Positions 38,514-47,046 of a DNA stretch of 64,000 nt are shown here, one piece after another. The stretch is taken from positions 62,001-126,000 of the forward strand of contig NZ_JAKZKX010000005.1 of the NCBI RefSeq assembly GCF_022808715.1, written 5' to 3'. The position numbers were made by a program, and so were the translations under genes. The DNA is from Fundidesulfovibrio agrisoli (GTDB taxonomy: Bacteria; Desulfobacterota; Desulfovibrionia; Desulfovibrionales; Desulfovibrionaceae). Within the stretch, counting starts at the first letter, position 1, and each line of letters starts with the position of its first letter. The notes beneath the pieces are model-generated. The model was given only the letters and a program-made list of their open reading frames with translations, was not told where the DNA came from and did not search any database.

Positions 38514-38987
38514 TCAGGAATCGCCGCCCTCGCCCATGGCGCAGACCAGGGCGAACTCCTCCTCGCTGACGGGCATCACCGAAAGGCGCGAGCCCCTGCG
38601 CAGAAGCTCCATCCCGGCCAGCCCCGGCACGGCCCGCATGGCCCCAAGGGGCACCGGGCGGGGGAAGATGCGCTCCAATTGCACATCCACGGCGTACCAC
38701 TGGGGCTTCTCCGGCGGGGACTTGGGGTCGTAGTGCCTGTCCTCTGGGTCCCAGGCGGTGGGGTCGGGGGAGGCTTCGCGCACCACGCGCGCCACGCCCA
38801 CGGCCGAGGGGTCGGTCACGCTGTGGTAGAAGAGCACCAGGTCGCCCGGGGCCATGGAGTCGCGGATGAAGTTGCGGGCCTGGTAGTTGCGCACCCCGGT
38901 CCAGGAGGTGGTCTGGTCCTTCTCTTGAGAGAGGTCCTGGATGGAGTAGCAGCCGGGCTCGGTTTTCAGAAGCCAGTGTCTGGGCAT
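38514..38987 (-). CDS. EVE-domain protein
   Basis: The 157-residue protein is a single EVE domain: WLLKTEPGCYSIQDL, WTGVRNYQARNFIRDSMAPG, DLVLFYHSVTDPSAVGVARV, YDPKSPPEKPQWYAVDVQ and a final RLSVMPVSEEEFALV. EVE (PUA-like) proteins bind modified bases in DNA or RNA, and some are found with restriction or 5-methylcytosine-specific systems. AAGGA precedes the start. The gene follows an ArsR regulator at 25 bp in the same direction, so the two are likely cotranscribed. Confidence 0.9.
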   Translation of the reverse strand: MPRHWLLKTEPGCYSIQDLSQEKDQTTSWTGVRNYQARNFIRDSMAPGDLVLFYHSVTDPSAVGVARVVREASPDPTAWDPEDRHYDPKSPPEKPQWYAVDVQLERIFPRPVPLGAMRAVPGLAGMELLRRGSRLSVMPVSEEEFALVCAMGEGGDS

Positions 38988-39012
38988 GGGGCGTCCTTGG
39001 CGTGGCGGGGGG

Positions 39013-39309
39013 TCAGCGCTGTCCGGCGGAGAGCAGGCCCATGACCTCCTCCAGCACGGCCGGGTTGGGCCGCGCGGTGAGGAACTTGCCCTGGCGCTCG
39101 GTCTCCACCAGCCCGGCGTTCACCAGTTCCTTGAGGTGGTGGGAGATAGTCGGGGCCCCGATGTTGAGCCTGGCCATGATGTCGGAGACGCAGCACTCGC
39201 ACCCGGCCTGGAAGTCCCGCCGTTCGCCCCGGACGATGGCCAGGTAGATCTCCAGCCGGTTGGGGTGGGAGAGGGCCTTGAGCACCTTGGCTGCCTGCTG
39301 CGTGTTCAT
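39013..39309 (-). CDS. ArsR/SmtB-family metal-responsive repressor
   Basis: The 98-residue winged-helix protein has KVLKALSHPNRLEIYLAIV, the metal-site region CECCVSDIMARLNIGAP (ELCVCDL-like alpha-3N/alpha-3 motif), the recognition helix TISHHLKELVNAGLV and the wing RQGKFLTAR. Cysteines at the usual alpha-3 position suggest arsenite, antimonite or another soft metal(loid) as inducer. It lies next to a 23-bp palindrome just upstream of its start, so it probably represses itself and the EVE gene. The preferred ATG at 39309 replaces an earlier start within the operator. Confidence 0.88.
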   Translation of the reverse strand: MNTQQAAKVLKALSHPNRLEIYLAIVRGERRDFQAGCECCVSDIMARLNIGAPTISHHLKELVNAGLVETERQGKFLTARPNPAVLEEVMGLLSAGQR

Positions 39310-39328
39310 GCATGGACCTGCTTGGGGA

Positions 39329-39351
39329 TTTCGACAATCGTCAAATCGAAA
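39329..39351. promoter_or_regulatory. Putative ArsR operator
   Basis: TTTCGA (39329-39334) and TCGAAA (39346-39351) bracket CAATCGTCAAA in the region 20-42 bp upstream of the ArsR start. ArsR repressors bind imperfect inverted repeats of this size and AT-rich character. Confidence 0.55.
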
Positions 39352-39432
39352 GTGCACCGCCCCAGGCCGGCTTGTCAAGCGCGGGCCGGGCCGGGGAGGG
39401 GGTGGCGTCCCCGGCCTGGCTGCAGTGGCGGG

Positions 39433-39678
39433 TTATTCGTTGGCCGCGTCGATGAGCTTCCTGTCCGGGGTGAAGATGACGCGCTTCTTGCCGCCCCCGT
39501 CCGACTCGGAGCGCCACTCGCCGATGCCCTCCAGGTAGGCCGTGTCCTTGTTCTTCACGGCGTTGGTGATGACGGAGCCCACGATGGTGATCACTTCGGC
39601 CGCGTCCTCGTCGGTCTTGATGCACTGAGGCATGGCGCTCTTGAGAACGTTCACGAAAGTCTTCAGATCGGCGGACAT
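39433..39678 (-). CDS. Small protein, possibly a reduced HU-like DNA-binding fold
   Basis: The 81-residue protein begins MSADLKTFVNVLKSAMPQCI and ends YLEGIGEWRSESDGGGKKRV, IFTPDRKLIDAANE. The last part recalls the end of HU/IHF proteins (GxGxF/W ... RxxFxPxxxLxxAxN), but with a shortened beta arm, and the amino-terminal helices are weakly like theirs. GGAGG precedes the ATG. It stands alone. I treat the HU link as a suggestion only. Confidence 0.6.
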   Translation of the reverse strand: MSADLKTFVNVLKSAMPQCIKTDEDAAEVITIVGSVITNAVKNKDTAYLEGIGEWRSESDGGGKKRVIFTPDRKLIDAANE

Positions 39679-39789
39679 GGATACCTCCCAGAGGTTGTGG
39701 GGTAGGGTGGAGGGACACGCAGCCTGTAACGCCAGACGACTTCCGAAAAAATAGAGGGGTATGGAGCAGGGGCGCGAAGCCGCCCCGGA

Positions 39790-40065
39790 TCAGCCGCCTA
39801 CGGGGCACTCCTTGGAGTGGCGGCAGTAGCTGTGCACGAACTGGCGCAGCTCGGCGGCGAAGGCGGTGCACTCCTCGCCGTTCAGGCATTTGCGCACGTC
39901 CTCGTTGTCCAGGCAGGAGCTCATGCTGTGCTGGCCCTTGCCCAGCCGGACCTCCCAGGAGTCCATGCGCGGGTCTTCGAGGACCTCCAAGGTCACACCG
40001 TATTCGACGATTTCCGGGAACATGCTCCTGATTCTGGTTTCGATGGCCTGTGCGTCGACTTTCAT
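39790..40065 (-). CDS. Small protein of unknown function with C-terminal cysteines
   Basis: The 91-residue protein starts MKVDAQAIETRIRSMFPEIV and has no membrane segment. Cysteines occur in SSCLDNEDVRKCLNGEECT and SYCRHSKECPVGG; this spacing could bind a metal or form disulfides, but matches no motif I know. GGAGG is well placed before 40065. An upstream in-frame ATG adds only five codons. Confidence 0.65.
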   Translation of the reverse strand: MKVDAQAIETRIRSMFPEIVEYGVTLEVLEDPRMDSWEVRLGKGQHSMSSCLDNEDVRKCLNGEECTAFAAELRQFVHSYCRHSKECPVGG

Positions 40066-40155
40066 GGACTGCCTCCGCAAGGAACGGCACGGGTTGTGGG
40101 CCGCGTTCCCGCCGGGAGGGACCGCGGTCCGTTCGGATCGCCTGGCCCGGCCCGG

Positions 40156-40614
40156 CTAGGGCCGCACGATGTGCACGGGCACCTTGGCCCGCTCAAGAAT
40201 CTCCCTGGCCACGCGCCCAAGGCCCGTCTCCCCGCCGGGCCTGGCCCCCAGGCCGTGGCCTCGGCTGGTCATGACCACCATGTCGGCCTTTTCGGCGTCG
40301 ATGGCCTTGAGGATCTCGGCGGCGGGCTCGCCTGCCACCAGGCGGACCTTGAGCCTGGGGCAGCCCTTCAATGCCTCGCCGCAGATGTGCTCCAGCTTGG
40401 CCTTGGCCTGCTCCACCTCCCAGCCCTGGAATTCCTGGATGAGGTCCGGGCTGGGGTAGTTGCCGTAGGCCGGGAAATAGGAGCAGAGGTCCACGCTGAC
40501 GTACATGACCACCACGAGGGCGCCGTACTTTTCCGCCAGGGAGAGAACGTGCCCGGACGCCTTGAGCGAGCCGGGCGACAGGTCCGTGGGCCAGAGGATG
40601 GTGCGTACTTCCAT
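40156..40614 (-). CDS. Universal stress protein (UspA family)
   Basis: The 152-residue protein has the Usp fold: ILWPTDLSPGSLKASGHVLS at the start, a central helix-rich part, RLVAGEPAAEILKAI and ADMVVMTSRGHGLGARPGG before VPVHIVRP. The ATP-binding loop is modified (SRGHG.G...G), so nucleotide binding is plausible but not certain. The ATG at 40614 is followed by MEVRTILWPT, the normal beginning; upstream codons are spurious. Confidence 0.88.
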   Translation of the reverse strand: MEVRTILWPTDLSPGSLKASGHVLSLAEKYGALVVVMYVSVDLCSYFPAYGNYPSPDLIQEFQGWEVEQAKAKLEHICGEALKGCPRLKVRLVAGEPAAEILKAIDAEKADMVVMTSRGHGLGARPGGETGLGRVAREILERAKVPVHIVRP

Positions 40615-40807
40615 GGTTCCCCCTCGAACAGGTTGGAGTGGAGAGGAATACGACCCTGCCACACTAGCGCCGGGAGGGGAAAATGCAAGGGGAATCCCGG
40701 CGGAAACGGGCAACCTCGCCCGCATGGGCGCGCCGCCCGCGAGTGCGGCCCTTGCGAGCGCGGCTGGCACGCGTTATTGTATGACAAAGATTCTTTCAGG
40801 ATATCCC

Positions 40808-43234
40808 ATGCCCAAGCCTTCGCCTCTGGCCCTGGACAAGCTCCGGGCCGTCTGCTCCCCCGAATCCATCCCCTGCTGCGACAGCACCGCGCTGCCGGAG
40901 GCCGAGGCCTCCGACGCGGCCTTTCAGCCCCGGGCCCTCTCCGCGCTCGAGCTGGGGCTTTCGCTCAGCGGGCGCGAATACAACATCTACCTGGCCGGGG
41001 AGCCCTACCAGGGCCGCACCTATTTCCTCAAACGCTTCCTGACCCCGGTGGCGGCCAAGGCCCCCACGCCCCCCGACATCGTCTACGTGCACAATTTCGA
41101 GGACGAGGACCGCCCCGCCGCCCTGACCCTGCCCCCCGGCGAGGGGCGCAGGCTCAAGGCCGAGGCCGCCAAGGCCGTGGCCGCCGTGAAGGACGAGATC
41201 CCCGTGCGCTTCGAGCAGGAGGGCCACCTGGCACGGCGCCAGAGCCTCCAGCGTGATTTCCAGACCGTGCGCGAGGAGCTGTTCTCCGAAATGGAGGAGC
41301 GCGCCGCCGAGCAGGGCTTCAACCTGGACGTAGACGAGCAGGGCGGCATGACCCTCTACCCCCTGGTGGAGGGCAAGGTGGTCAGCGACGAGGACTACGA
41401 GCGAATGGACCCGGAGCTGCGCAAGTCCCTCAAGCAGCAGGGCGACGAGATCCTCTCCGACATGGGCGGCTACATGCGCACCCTGGCCGCCGAGGACCGC
41501 ACCTACCGCGAGAACGAGAAGAAGCTCGACCAGCAGACCGTGGGCGAAGTGGTGGACTTCCACTTGGAGCCCCTGCTGGCCGAATTCGCCCACCAGCCTG
41601 ACGTGCTGCGCTTCCTGCGCGGGGTGCGCCAGGACGTCATCGAGAACTACGAGGGCTTCCTGGCCAAGGAGGCCCCGCCCATCCCCGTGCATCCCGGGCA
41701 GGACCAGGGGCTCGGCCCCGACGACCTCATCGCCCGCTACGAGGTCAACCTCTTCGTGGACAACTCCCGGCTGGAGGGCGCGCCCGTGGTCATCGAGGAC
41801 CACCCCACCCACCACAACCTGCTGGGCTGCGTGGAGCGCGAGTCCGACTTCGGGGCGCTCTACACCGACCACACGCTCATCAAGCCCGGGGCCATCCACC
41901 GCGCCCTGGGCGGCTTCCTGGTGCTGCGCATCGACGACCTGGCCCACGGGGCCCAGGCCTGGGAGGGCCTCTTGCGCGCGCTGCGCTCCGGCCTGTGCCG
42001 CATCGAGGACCCCGCCGACGGCGAGCAGGTGCGCACCCGCACCATCGAGCCCGAGCCTGTGCCGCTCACGGCCAAGGTGATCCTGGTGGGCACGGACGAG
42101 GCCTACGAGGTGCTGCTCTACGGCGACGAGCGCTTCCAGAAGCTCTTCAAGTTGAAGGCCCACCTGCAGGACCACATCCCCCGCACCCCGGCCAACGAGG
42201 CCGCGCTGCTCTCCATGCTGGGCCGCGTCATCGACGAGGCCGGGCTCAAGCCCTTCGACAGGGGCGCGCTGGCGGGCCTCGTGGAGCAGGCCTCCGCCCT
42301 CTGCGACGACCAGACCCGCCTGACCCTGCGCCTGCCGCTCCTGCGGGAGCTCATGTGCGAGGCCTCGGCCCTGGCCGGCATCCGCGGCAAGGACATGGTG
42401 GACGCCGGGGTGCTGCGCGCCGCGCGCGACGCCAGGCTGTTCAGGGCCAACCTCCTGGAGGAGGAGTTCCTGGCCGAGTACGACCGCGAGATGATAAAGG
42501 TCTCCACCTCGGGCAGCGCCGTGGGCCGGGCCAACGGGCTTTCGGTGCGCATGTACGGCGACTTCGCCTTCGGCCTGCCCCACCAGATCGCCAGCACCGT
42601 GGGCGTTGGCCACGGCGGCATCCTGGACCTGGAGCGCGAGGCCGAGCTTGGCGGGCCCATCCACACCAAGGGCATGATGATCCTCAAGAGCTACCTGGTG
42701 AGCCAGTTCGCGCAGGACAAGCCCGTGGTGCTCACCGGCAGCCTCTGCTTCGAGCAGAGCTACGCCGAGGTGGAGGGCGACTCCGCCTCCGGCGCGGAGC
42801 TGGCCGCGCTGCTCTCCGCGCTGTCGGGCGCGCCGCTTGACCTGTCGCTGGCCTTCACCGGCGCGGTGAGCTCCTCCGGGGCCATCATGGCCGTGGGCGG
42901 GGTGAACCAGAAGATCGAGGGCTTCTACGAGGTCTGCCGCCGCAGAGGGCTCACGGGCCGCCAGGGCGTGCTCATCCCGGCGGACAACGTGGTCAACCTC
43001 ATGCTGCGCGAGGACGTGCTGGAGGCCGTGGAGAAGGGCCTGTTCAACATCTACCCCCTGCGGAGCATCGAGGAGGCCATCGAGCTGCTCTCCGGCATGC
43101 CCGCCGGGCAGCGCGGCCCGGACGGCCTGTTCCCCGAGGGGACGCTCTTCAGGCTGGTGGACGAGAAGCTGGCCCGATTCGCCGCCCTGGCCTCGCGCTG
43201 GTCCGGCATGAACCGTCTGAACTGCGAGCCCTGA
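40808..43234 (+). CDS. Lon-family ATP-dependent protease (LonB/YcbZ type)
   Basis: The 808-residue protein has an AAA-like N-terminal half and a C-terminal Lon protease domain with the Ser-Lys pair S659 (EGDSASG) and K702 (GVNQKIEGF). The P-loop reads GEPYQGRT (64-71), with Arg in place of the usual Lys, as in several members of this subgroup. A helical insert (about 120-220) rich in E, R and Q and an EDHPTHHNLLG block follow. Such enzymes degrade misfolded or regulatory proteins in the cytosol. AGGA precedes the ATG. A gene of unknown function lies 3 bp downstream. Confidence 0.88.
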   Translation: MPKPSPLALDKLRAVCSPESIPCCDSTALPEAEASDAAFQPRALSALELGLSLSGREYNIYLAGEPYQGRTYFLKRFLTPVAAKAPTPPDIVYVHNFEDEDRPAALTLPPGEGRRLKAEAAKAVAAVKDEIPVRFEQEGHLARRQSLQRDFQTVREELFSEMEERAAEQGFNLDVDEQGGMTLYPLVEGKVVSDEDYERMDPELRKSLKQQGDEILSDMGGYMRTLAAEDRTYRENEKKLDQQTVGEVVDFHLEPLLAEFAHQPDVLRFLRGVRQDVIENYEGFLAKEAPPIPVHPGQDQGLGPDDLIARYEVNLFVDNSRLEGAPVVIEDHPTHHNLLGCVERESDFGALYTDHTLIKPGAIHRALGGFLVLRIDDLAHGAQAWEGLLRALRSGLCRIEDPADGEQVRTRTIEPEPVPLTAKVILVGTDEAYEVLLYGDERFQKLFKLKAHLQDHIPRTPANEAALLSMLGRVIDEAGLKPFDRGALAGLVEQASALCDDQTRLTLRLPLLRELMCEASALAGIRGKDMVDAGVLRAARDARLFRANLLEEEFLAEYDREMIKVSTSGSAVGRANGLSVRMYGDFAFGLPHQIASTVGVGHGGILDLEREAELGGPIHTKGMMILKSYLVSQFAQDKPVVLTGSLCFEQSYAEVEGDSASGAELAALLSALSGAPLDLSLAFTGAVSSSGAIMAVGGVNQKIEGFYEVCRRRGLTGRQGVLIPADNVVNLMLREDVLEAVEKGLFNIYPLRSIEEAIELLSGMPAGQRGPDGLFPEGTLFRLVDEKLARFAALASRWSGMNRLNCEP

Positions 43235-43237
43235 GCC

Positions 43238-44008
43238 ATGTCCAAATCCTGGATCAACGAAAAGCTGCCCGAGTTCGTGCGCGACATGCTGCGCGACCTC
43301 TGCCTCTCCGCCGACATCCTGGAGAGCCAGTTCGCCATCTTCGACCGCACCTCCCAGCTCTCCTTCGAGGTGTTGCACTCCCTGGTGGGCGAGGAGATGA
43401 ACAAGGGCCTGCTCTGGCGCCTCAAGGACACCGCCCACCACCTGTTCCGCAACGACGGCAAGCAGCTGCTTGCCGGGCAGTTCCTGGACTGGTCCATCGG
43501 CTACATCTTCCACGAGACCATGAAGCTCAAGGAGGACGCCTACCAGCAGCAGAACTACGGCCCCTGGTTCCGCGAGCTCATGGACCAGGAACTCCCGGAG
43601 GAGGACCACGTCATCTCCCGCGAGCTGTTCCAGGTGGTGCTGCAGACCACCGAGTCCATCCGCAGGGAGATCGCCCGGGTGCGCTTCTTCTTCGCGCGCT
43701 GCCGCAAGCTGCTGGGCGCCTATCTGGAGGACCAGGGCGAGAACCCGCTGCTGGGGCGCTTCCTGTTCGAGCAGAACGCCCTGGTGCGCAAGTTCTTCGG
43801 CCCCGACTTCGAGGACTTCACACGCGCCGTGTACCGCAACCAGCCGGAGATGCTCTACGTCATGGCCGCCCAGAGCCTGCGCCAGGGCGGCTGGATGACC
43901 CACGCCGCCGAGGCCGCCGGCGCCGCCTACGAGCTTGCCCCCGCGAACCCCCGCGTGTTGCGGGAAAAGCAAATCGTTGATACCTGGATGGAACGAATGA
44001 AGGCTTAA
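43238..44008 (+). CDS. Conserved-looking cytosolic protein of unknown function
   Basis: The 256-residue protein is helical and highly charged, with runs such as FVRDMLRDLCLSADILESQF, DTAHHLFRNDGKQLLAGQFL, DQELPEEDHVISRELFQ and EIARVRFFFARCRKLLGAYL. There is no signal peptide or membrane segment. It starts 3 bp after the Lon-like gene, so the two are made together and it may be an adaptor or substrate of the protease; this is inference from position only. Confidence 0.7.
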   Translation: MSKSWINEKLPEFVRDMLRDLCLSADILESQFAIFDRTSQLSFEVLHSLVGEEMNKGLLWRLKDTAHHLFRNDGKQLLAGQFLDWSIGYIFHETMKLKEDAYQQQNYGPWFRELMDQELPEEDHVISRELFQVVLQTTESIRREIARVRFFFARCRKLLGAYLEDQGENPLLGRFLFEQNALVRKFFGPDFEDFTRAVYRNQPEMLYVMAAQSLRQGGWMTHAAEAAGAAYELAPANPRVLREKQIVDTWMERMKA

Positions 44009-44096
44009 AAGTCACATTTTTCGGAAGGCCCGGCCCCCGCTCAGGGGCCCGCCGCCAGCCCGCCGCGCCATCGCCCTCAAGGAGGAAGTCCCCGCC

Positions 44097-45920
44097 ATGT
44101 CCCTGATGCATCTCAACCGTTCGCTCCACCGCCTGCAGAACAGGGAGAAGCCCGAGCTCTATCGGGAGCTGTTCCCCTACACCAAGGTCAGCCGCGTCAG
44201 CTTCGACGACACCATGGTTCTTCCCCGCCCCGCGGAGAAGATGTTCATCACGGACACCACCTTCCGCGACGGCCAGCAGGCCCGCCCGCCCTACACCGTG
44301 CGCCAGATCGCGCACATCTTCGACCTGCTGCACAAGCTTGGCGGCCACTCAGGGCTTATCCGGGCCAGCGAGTTCTTCCTCTATTCCGACAAGGACCGCC
44401 GCGCCGTTGAGGCCTGCCTCGCCAAGGACTACAAGTTCCCCGAGGTCACCGGCTGGATCAGGGCCAACAAGGCCGACCTCAAGCTGGTCAAGCAGCTGGG
44501 CCTCAAGGAGACGGGCATGCTCACCTCCGTCTCCGACTACCACATTTATCTCAAGCTCGGGAAAGACCGCAAAGCCGCCATGGCCGACTACCTCTCCGTG
44601 GTGGACCAGGCCCTGGAGTGGGGCATCGTGCCGCGCTGCCACTTCGAGGACGTGACCCGCGCCGACATCTACGGCTTCTGCATCCCCTTCGCCCGCGCGC
44701 TCATGGCCCGCAGCAAGGACGCGGGCATGCCCGTGAAGATCCGCCTGTGCGACACCATGGGCTACGGCGTGCCCTACCCCTCGGCCTCCATTCCGCGCAG
44801 CGTGGCCAAGGTGGTGCGCGCCTTCACCGACGAGGCCGAGGTGCCCGGCGAATGGCTGGAGTGGCACGGCCACAACGACTTCCACAAGGTGCTCATCAAC
44901 GCGGCCACGGCTTGGCTCTCGGGCTGCTCCGGGGCCAACTGCACCCTGCTGGGCTTCGGCGAGCGCACCGGCAACGCCCCGCTGGAGGCCATGATAATCG
45001 AGTACGTCTCGCTCACCGGCGAGGACGACGCGGCCAACACCCAGGTGATCTCCGAGATCGTGCGCTACTTCGAGGAGGAGCTGGACTACAACGTCCCCGC
45101 CAACTACCCCTTCGCCGGGCGCGACTTCAACGCCACCTCGGCGGGCATCCACGTGGACGGCCTGGCCAAGAACGAAGAAATCTACAACATCTTCGACACA
45201 CAGAAGATCCTGGGCCGCCCGGTGCCGATCATCATCACGGACAAGTCCGGCAAGGCGGGCGTGAGCTACTGGATCAACACGGAGCTCGAGCTGGAAGAGG
45301 AACAGCAGGTGGACAAGCGCCACCCCGCCGTGGACAAGATCTACTCCCGCATCATGGAGGCCTACGAGGCCGGGCGCAACACCTCCTTCTCCAACCAGGA
45401 GATGAAGACCCTGGTGAAGCGCTACATGCCCGAGCTCTTCGCCTCCGAGTTCGACCACCTCAAGAAGCTGGCCCACACCATCGCCTCGCAGCTCATCCTC
45501 AAGCTCTCGGAGCAGCCCTGCATCAGCGAACTGGAGGTGGCCCCGGCCACGGAGTGCATGGCCACCTTCCTCTCGGACTACCCCTTCATCCAGTTCATGT
45601 ACCTGACCGACACCACGGGCAAGCTGGTCACCTCCCACGTGGCCAACCCCGTGGACAGGCCCAAGTACGCCTCCATGACCGAAGGGGTGGACCAGTCCGA
45701 CCGCGAGTGGTTTATCCAGCCCATGCAGAACGGCAAGCTGCACATCACGGACTTCTACCGCTCCACCTTCACGGGCAAGCTCTGCCTCACCGTTTCCGTG
45801 CCCGTGGCCAACGAGCGCGACGAGATAACCGGCGTGCTCGGCGCGGACATCCGCTTCGAGGAGCTGCTCAAGCGCCACAGCGACCTGGAAGATGCCGAGT
45901 CCCTGGGCGAAGCTGACTGA
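44097..45920 (+). CDS. (Re)-citrate synthase-like / LeuA-family enzyme with C-terminal Cache-like domain
   Basis: The first ~450 residues are a DRE-TIM acyl-CoA condensing barrel: FITDTTFRDGQQARPPYT (50-67), metal ligands in WHGHND (H257, H259), LLGFGERTGNAPLEAMI and FAGRDFNATSAGIHVDG. This is the isopropylmalate/homocitrate/(Re)-citrate synthase family; (Re)-citrate synthases are known from clostridia and sulfate reducers. Instead of a LeuA regulatory domain, residues ~465-600 look like a Cache/PDC sensor: FMYLTDTTGKLVTSHV, SDREWFIQPMQNGKLHITDF, LCLTVSVPVANERDEITGVL and GADIRFEEL. The protein has no membrane segment. A strong AAGGAGG precedes the ATG. A channel gene starts 29 bp inside its end. 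Confidence 0.8.
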   Translation: MSLMHLNRSLHRLQNREKPELYRELFPYTKVSRVSFDDTMVLPRPAEKMFITDTTFRDGQQARPPYTVRQIAHIFDLLHKLGGHSGLIRASEFFLYSDKDRRAVEACLAKDYKFPEVTGWIRANKADLKLVKQLGLKETGMLTSVSDYHIYLKLGKDRKAAMADYLSVVDQALEWGIVPRCHFEDVTRADIYGFCIPFARALMARSKDAGMPVKIRLCDTMGYGVPYPSASIPRSVAKVVRAFTDEAEVPGEWLEWHGHNDFHKVLINAATAWLSGCSGANCTLLGFGERTGNAPLEAMIIEYVSLTGEDDAANTQVISEIVRYFEEELDYNVPANYPFAGRDFNATSAGIHVDGLAKNEEIYNIFDTQKILGRPVPIIITDKSGKAGVSYWINTELELEEEQQVDKRHPAVDKIYSRIMEAYEAGRNTSFSNQEMKTLVKRYMPELFASEFDHLKKLAHTIASQLILKLSEQPCISELEVAPATECMATFLSDYPFIQFMYLTDTTGKLVTSHVANPVDRPKYASMTEGVDQSDREWFIQPMQNGKLHITDFYRSTFTGKLCLTVSVPVANERDEITGVLGADIRFEELLKRHSDLEDAESLGEAD

Positions 45921-47046
45921 GAGCCCCTTCACCCTTCCGCTGACACTCATGGCGGCCATCCTGGCCGTCTCGGCGGCGGGGTTCTGGTGGTTCGAGTCCG
46001 GCACGCAGGCCGAGCCGGTCGGCTTTTTCGAGGGGCTGTGGTGGGCCATGGTGACCCTGTTCACCGTGGGCTACGGCGACTTCGCCCCCAAGACCGTACC
46101 CGGGAGGCTCCTGGGCATGGGAGTCATGGCCTCGGGCATCGGCCTGGTCTCCGTGCTCACCGGCACCATGGCCTCGGCCATGGTGGAGCGGCAGACCATG
46201 AAACGGCGGGGGTTGCTGCGTTTGGACAAGCAAGGACACATCCTCATCCTGGGCTGGAACAGCCACGGCCGCATGCTCGTGGAGCACCTGCGCCGCCTGC
46301 CCGACCTGTCGGGCGCGCCCGTGGTGCTGGCCTCCGAGATGGACCCGGCCGAGTTCGAGCAGGAGGCAGAGGCCATGAACCTCGGCCCGGCGCTCTCCTT
46401 CGTGCGCGGCAACCCGGCGCACAGGGCCGTGCTGGAGCGGGCCAACCCGGCCAAGGCACGCCTGGCCTACATCCTCGCGGCGGACGACATCCCCGGGGAG
46501 GAGGCCGACAACCTGAGCGTGCTCACCGCCCTGACCCTGCGCTCCCTGGCCCCCGACCTCACCGTCTACGCCGAGGCCATGCACGACCAGAGCCGCGACC
46601 ACCTGGTCCGCGCGGGCGTGACCAAGGTTCTTGGCCGCGAGGAGCTCACCGGCCGGACCCTGGCCTTCATGGCCTCCCACCCCGTGATGCACGACGTGCT
46701 GCGCGCCCTGCTGGGCGGCCTGCCCGGCGTGGGCAAGGGCGGCTACTTCCGCTACCGGCCCATGAGCGCGGCAGAAAAGAAGTCCACCTGGGTGGAGCTG
46801 GTGCGCCAAAGCCTCGAAGCCAGCGGGCAGCTCCCCCTGGGCGTGTGCCGCCTGCCGCGCGAGCTGCGCCTCTCCGACGTGCTGGACGCCTCCGAAGGGC
46901 TGGACCGCTTCGTCATGGAGCTGATCCAGACCTCGGGCCAGAGCGACAGCCTGGGCCAGCGCGGCTCCGAAGTCGTGCTCAACCCCGGGCCTGAGCTGGC
47001 CCTGGAAGGCTACGACGGAATCGTCTTCATGGACCGGAAGTCGTGA
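45892..47046 (+). CDS. Two-helix potassium channel with RCK/TrkA-N domain
   Basis: The 384-residue protein has a first helix (about 14-33), a pore loop with selectivity filter TVGYGD (58-63), a second helix (70-95) and a Rossmann RCK domain with GWNSHG (121-126). Residues ~230-384 form a further C-terminal part. It is an MthK-like K+ channel with cytosolic ligand gating. Its start lies inside the citrate-synthase-like gene, and the next gene for a cyclic-nucleotide-binding protein overlaps its stop. The ATG has only a weak ribosome site, so translational coupling is likely. Confidence 0.87.
   Translation: MPSPWAKLTESPFTLPLTLMAAILAVSAAGFWWFESGTQAEPVGFFEGLWWAMVTLFTVGYGDFAPKTVPGRLLGMGVMASGIGLVSVLTGTMASAMVERQTMKRRGLLRLDKQGHILILGWNSHGRMLVEHLRRLPDLSGAPVVLASEMDPAEFEQEAEAMNLGPALSFVRGNPAHRAVLERANPAKARLAYILAADDIPGEEADNLSVLTALTLRSLAPDLTVYAEAMHDQSRDHLVRAGVTKVLGREELTGRTLAFMASHPVMHDVLRALLGGLPGVGKGGYFRYRPMSAAEKKSTWVELVRQSLEASGQLPLGVCRLPRELRLSDVLDASEGLDRFVMELIQTSGQSDSLGQRGSEVVLNPGPELALEGYDGIVFMDRKS

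Noticed and set aside
40751-40790. Sigma54-like TGGCACG-N-TTGT upstream of the Lon-like gene
   Set aside because: Spacing is one base off and the GC at -12 is missing.
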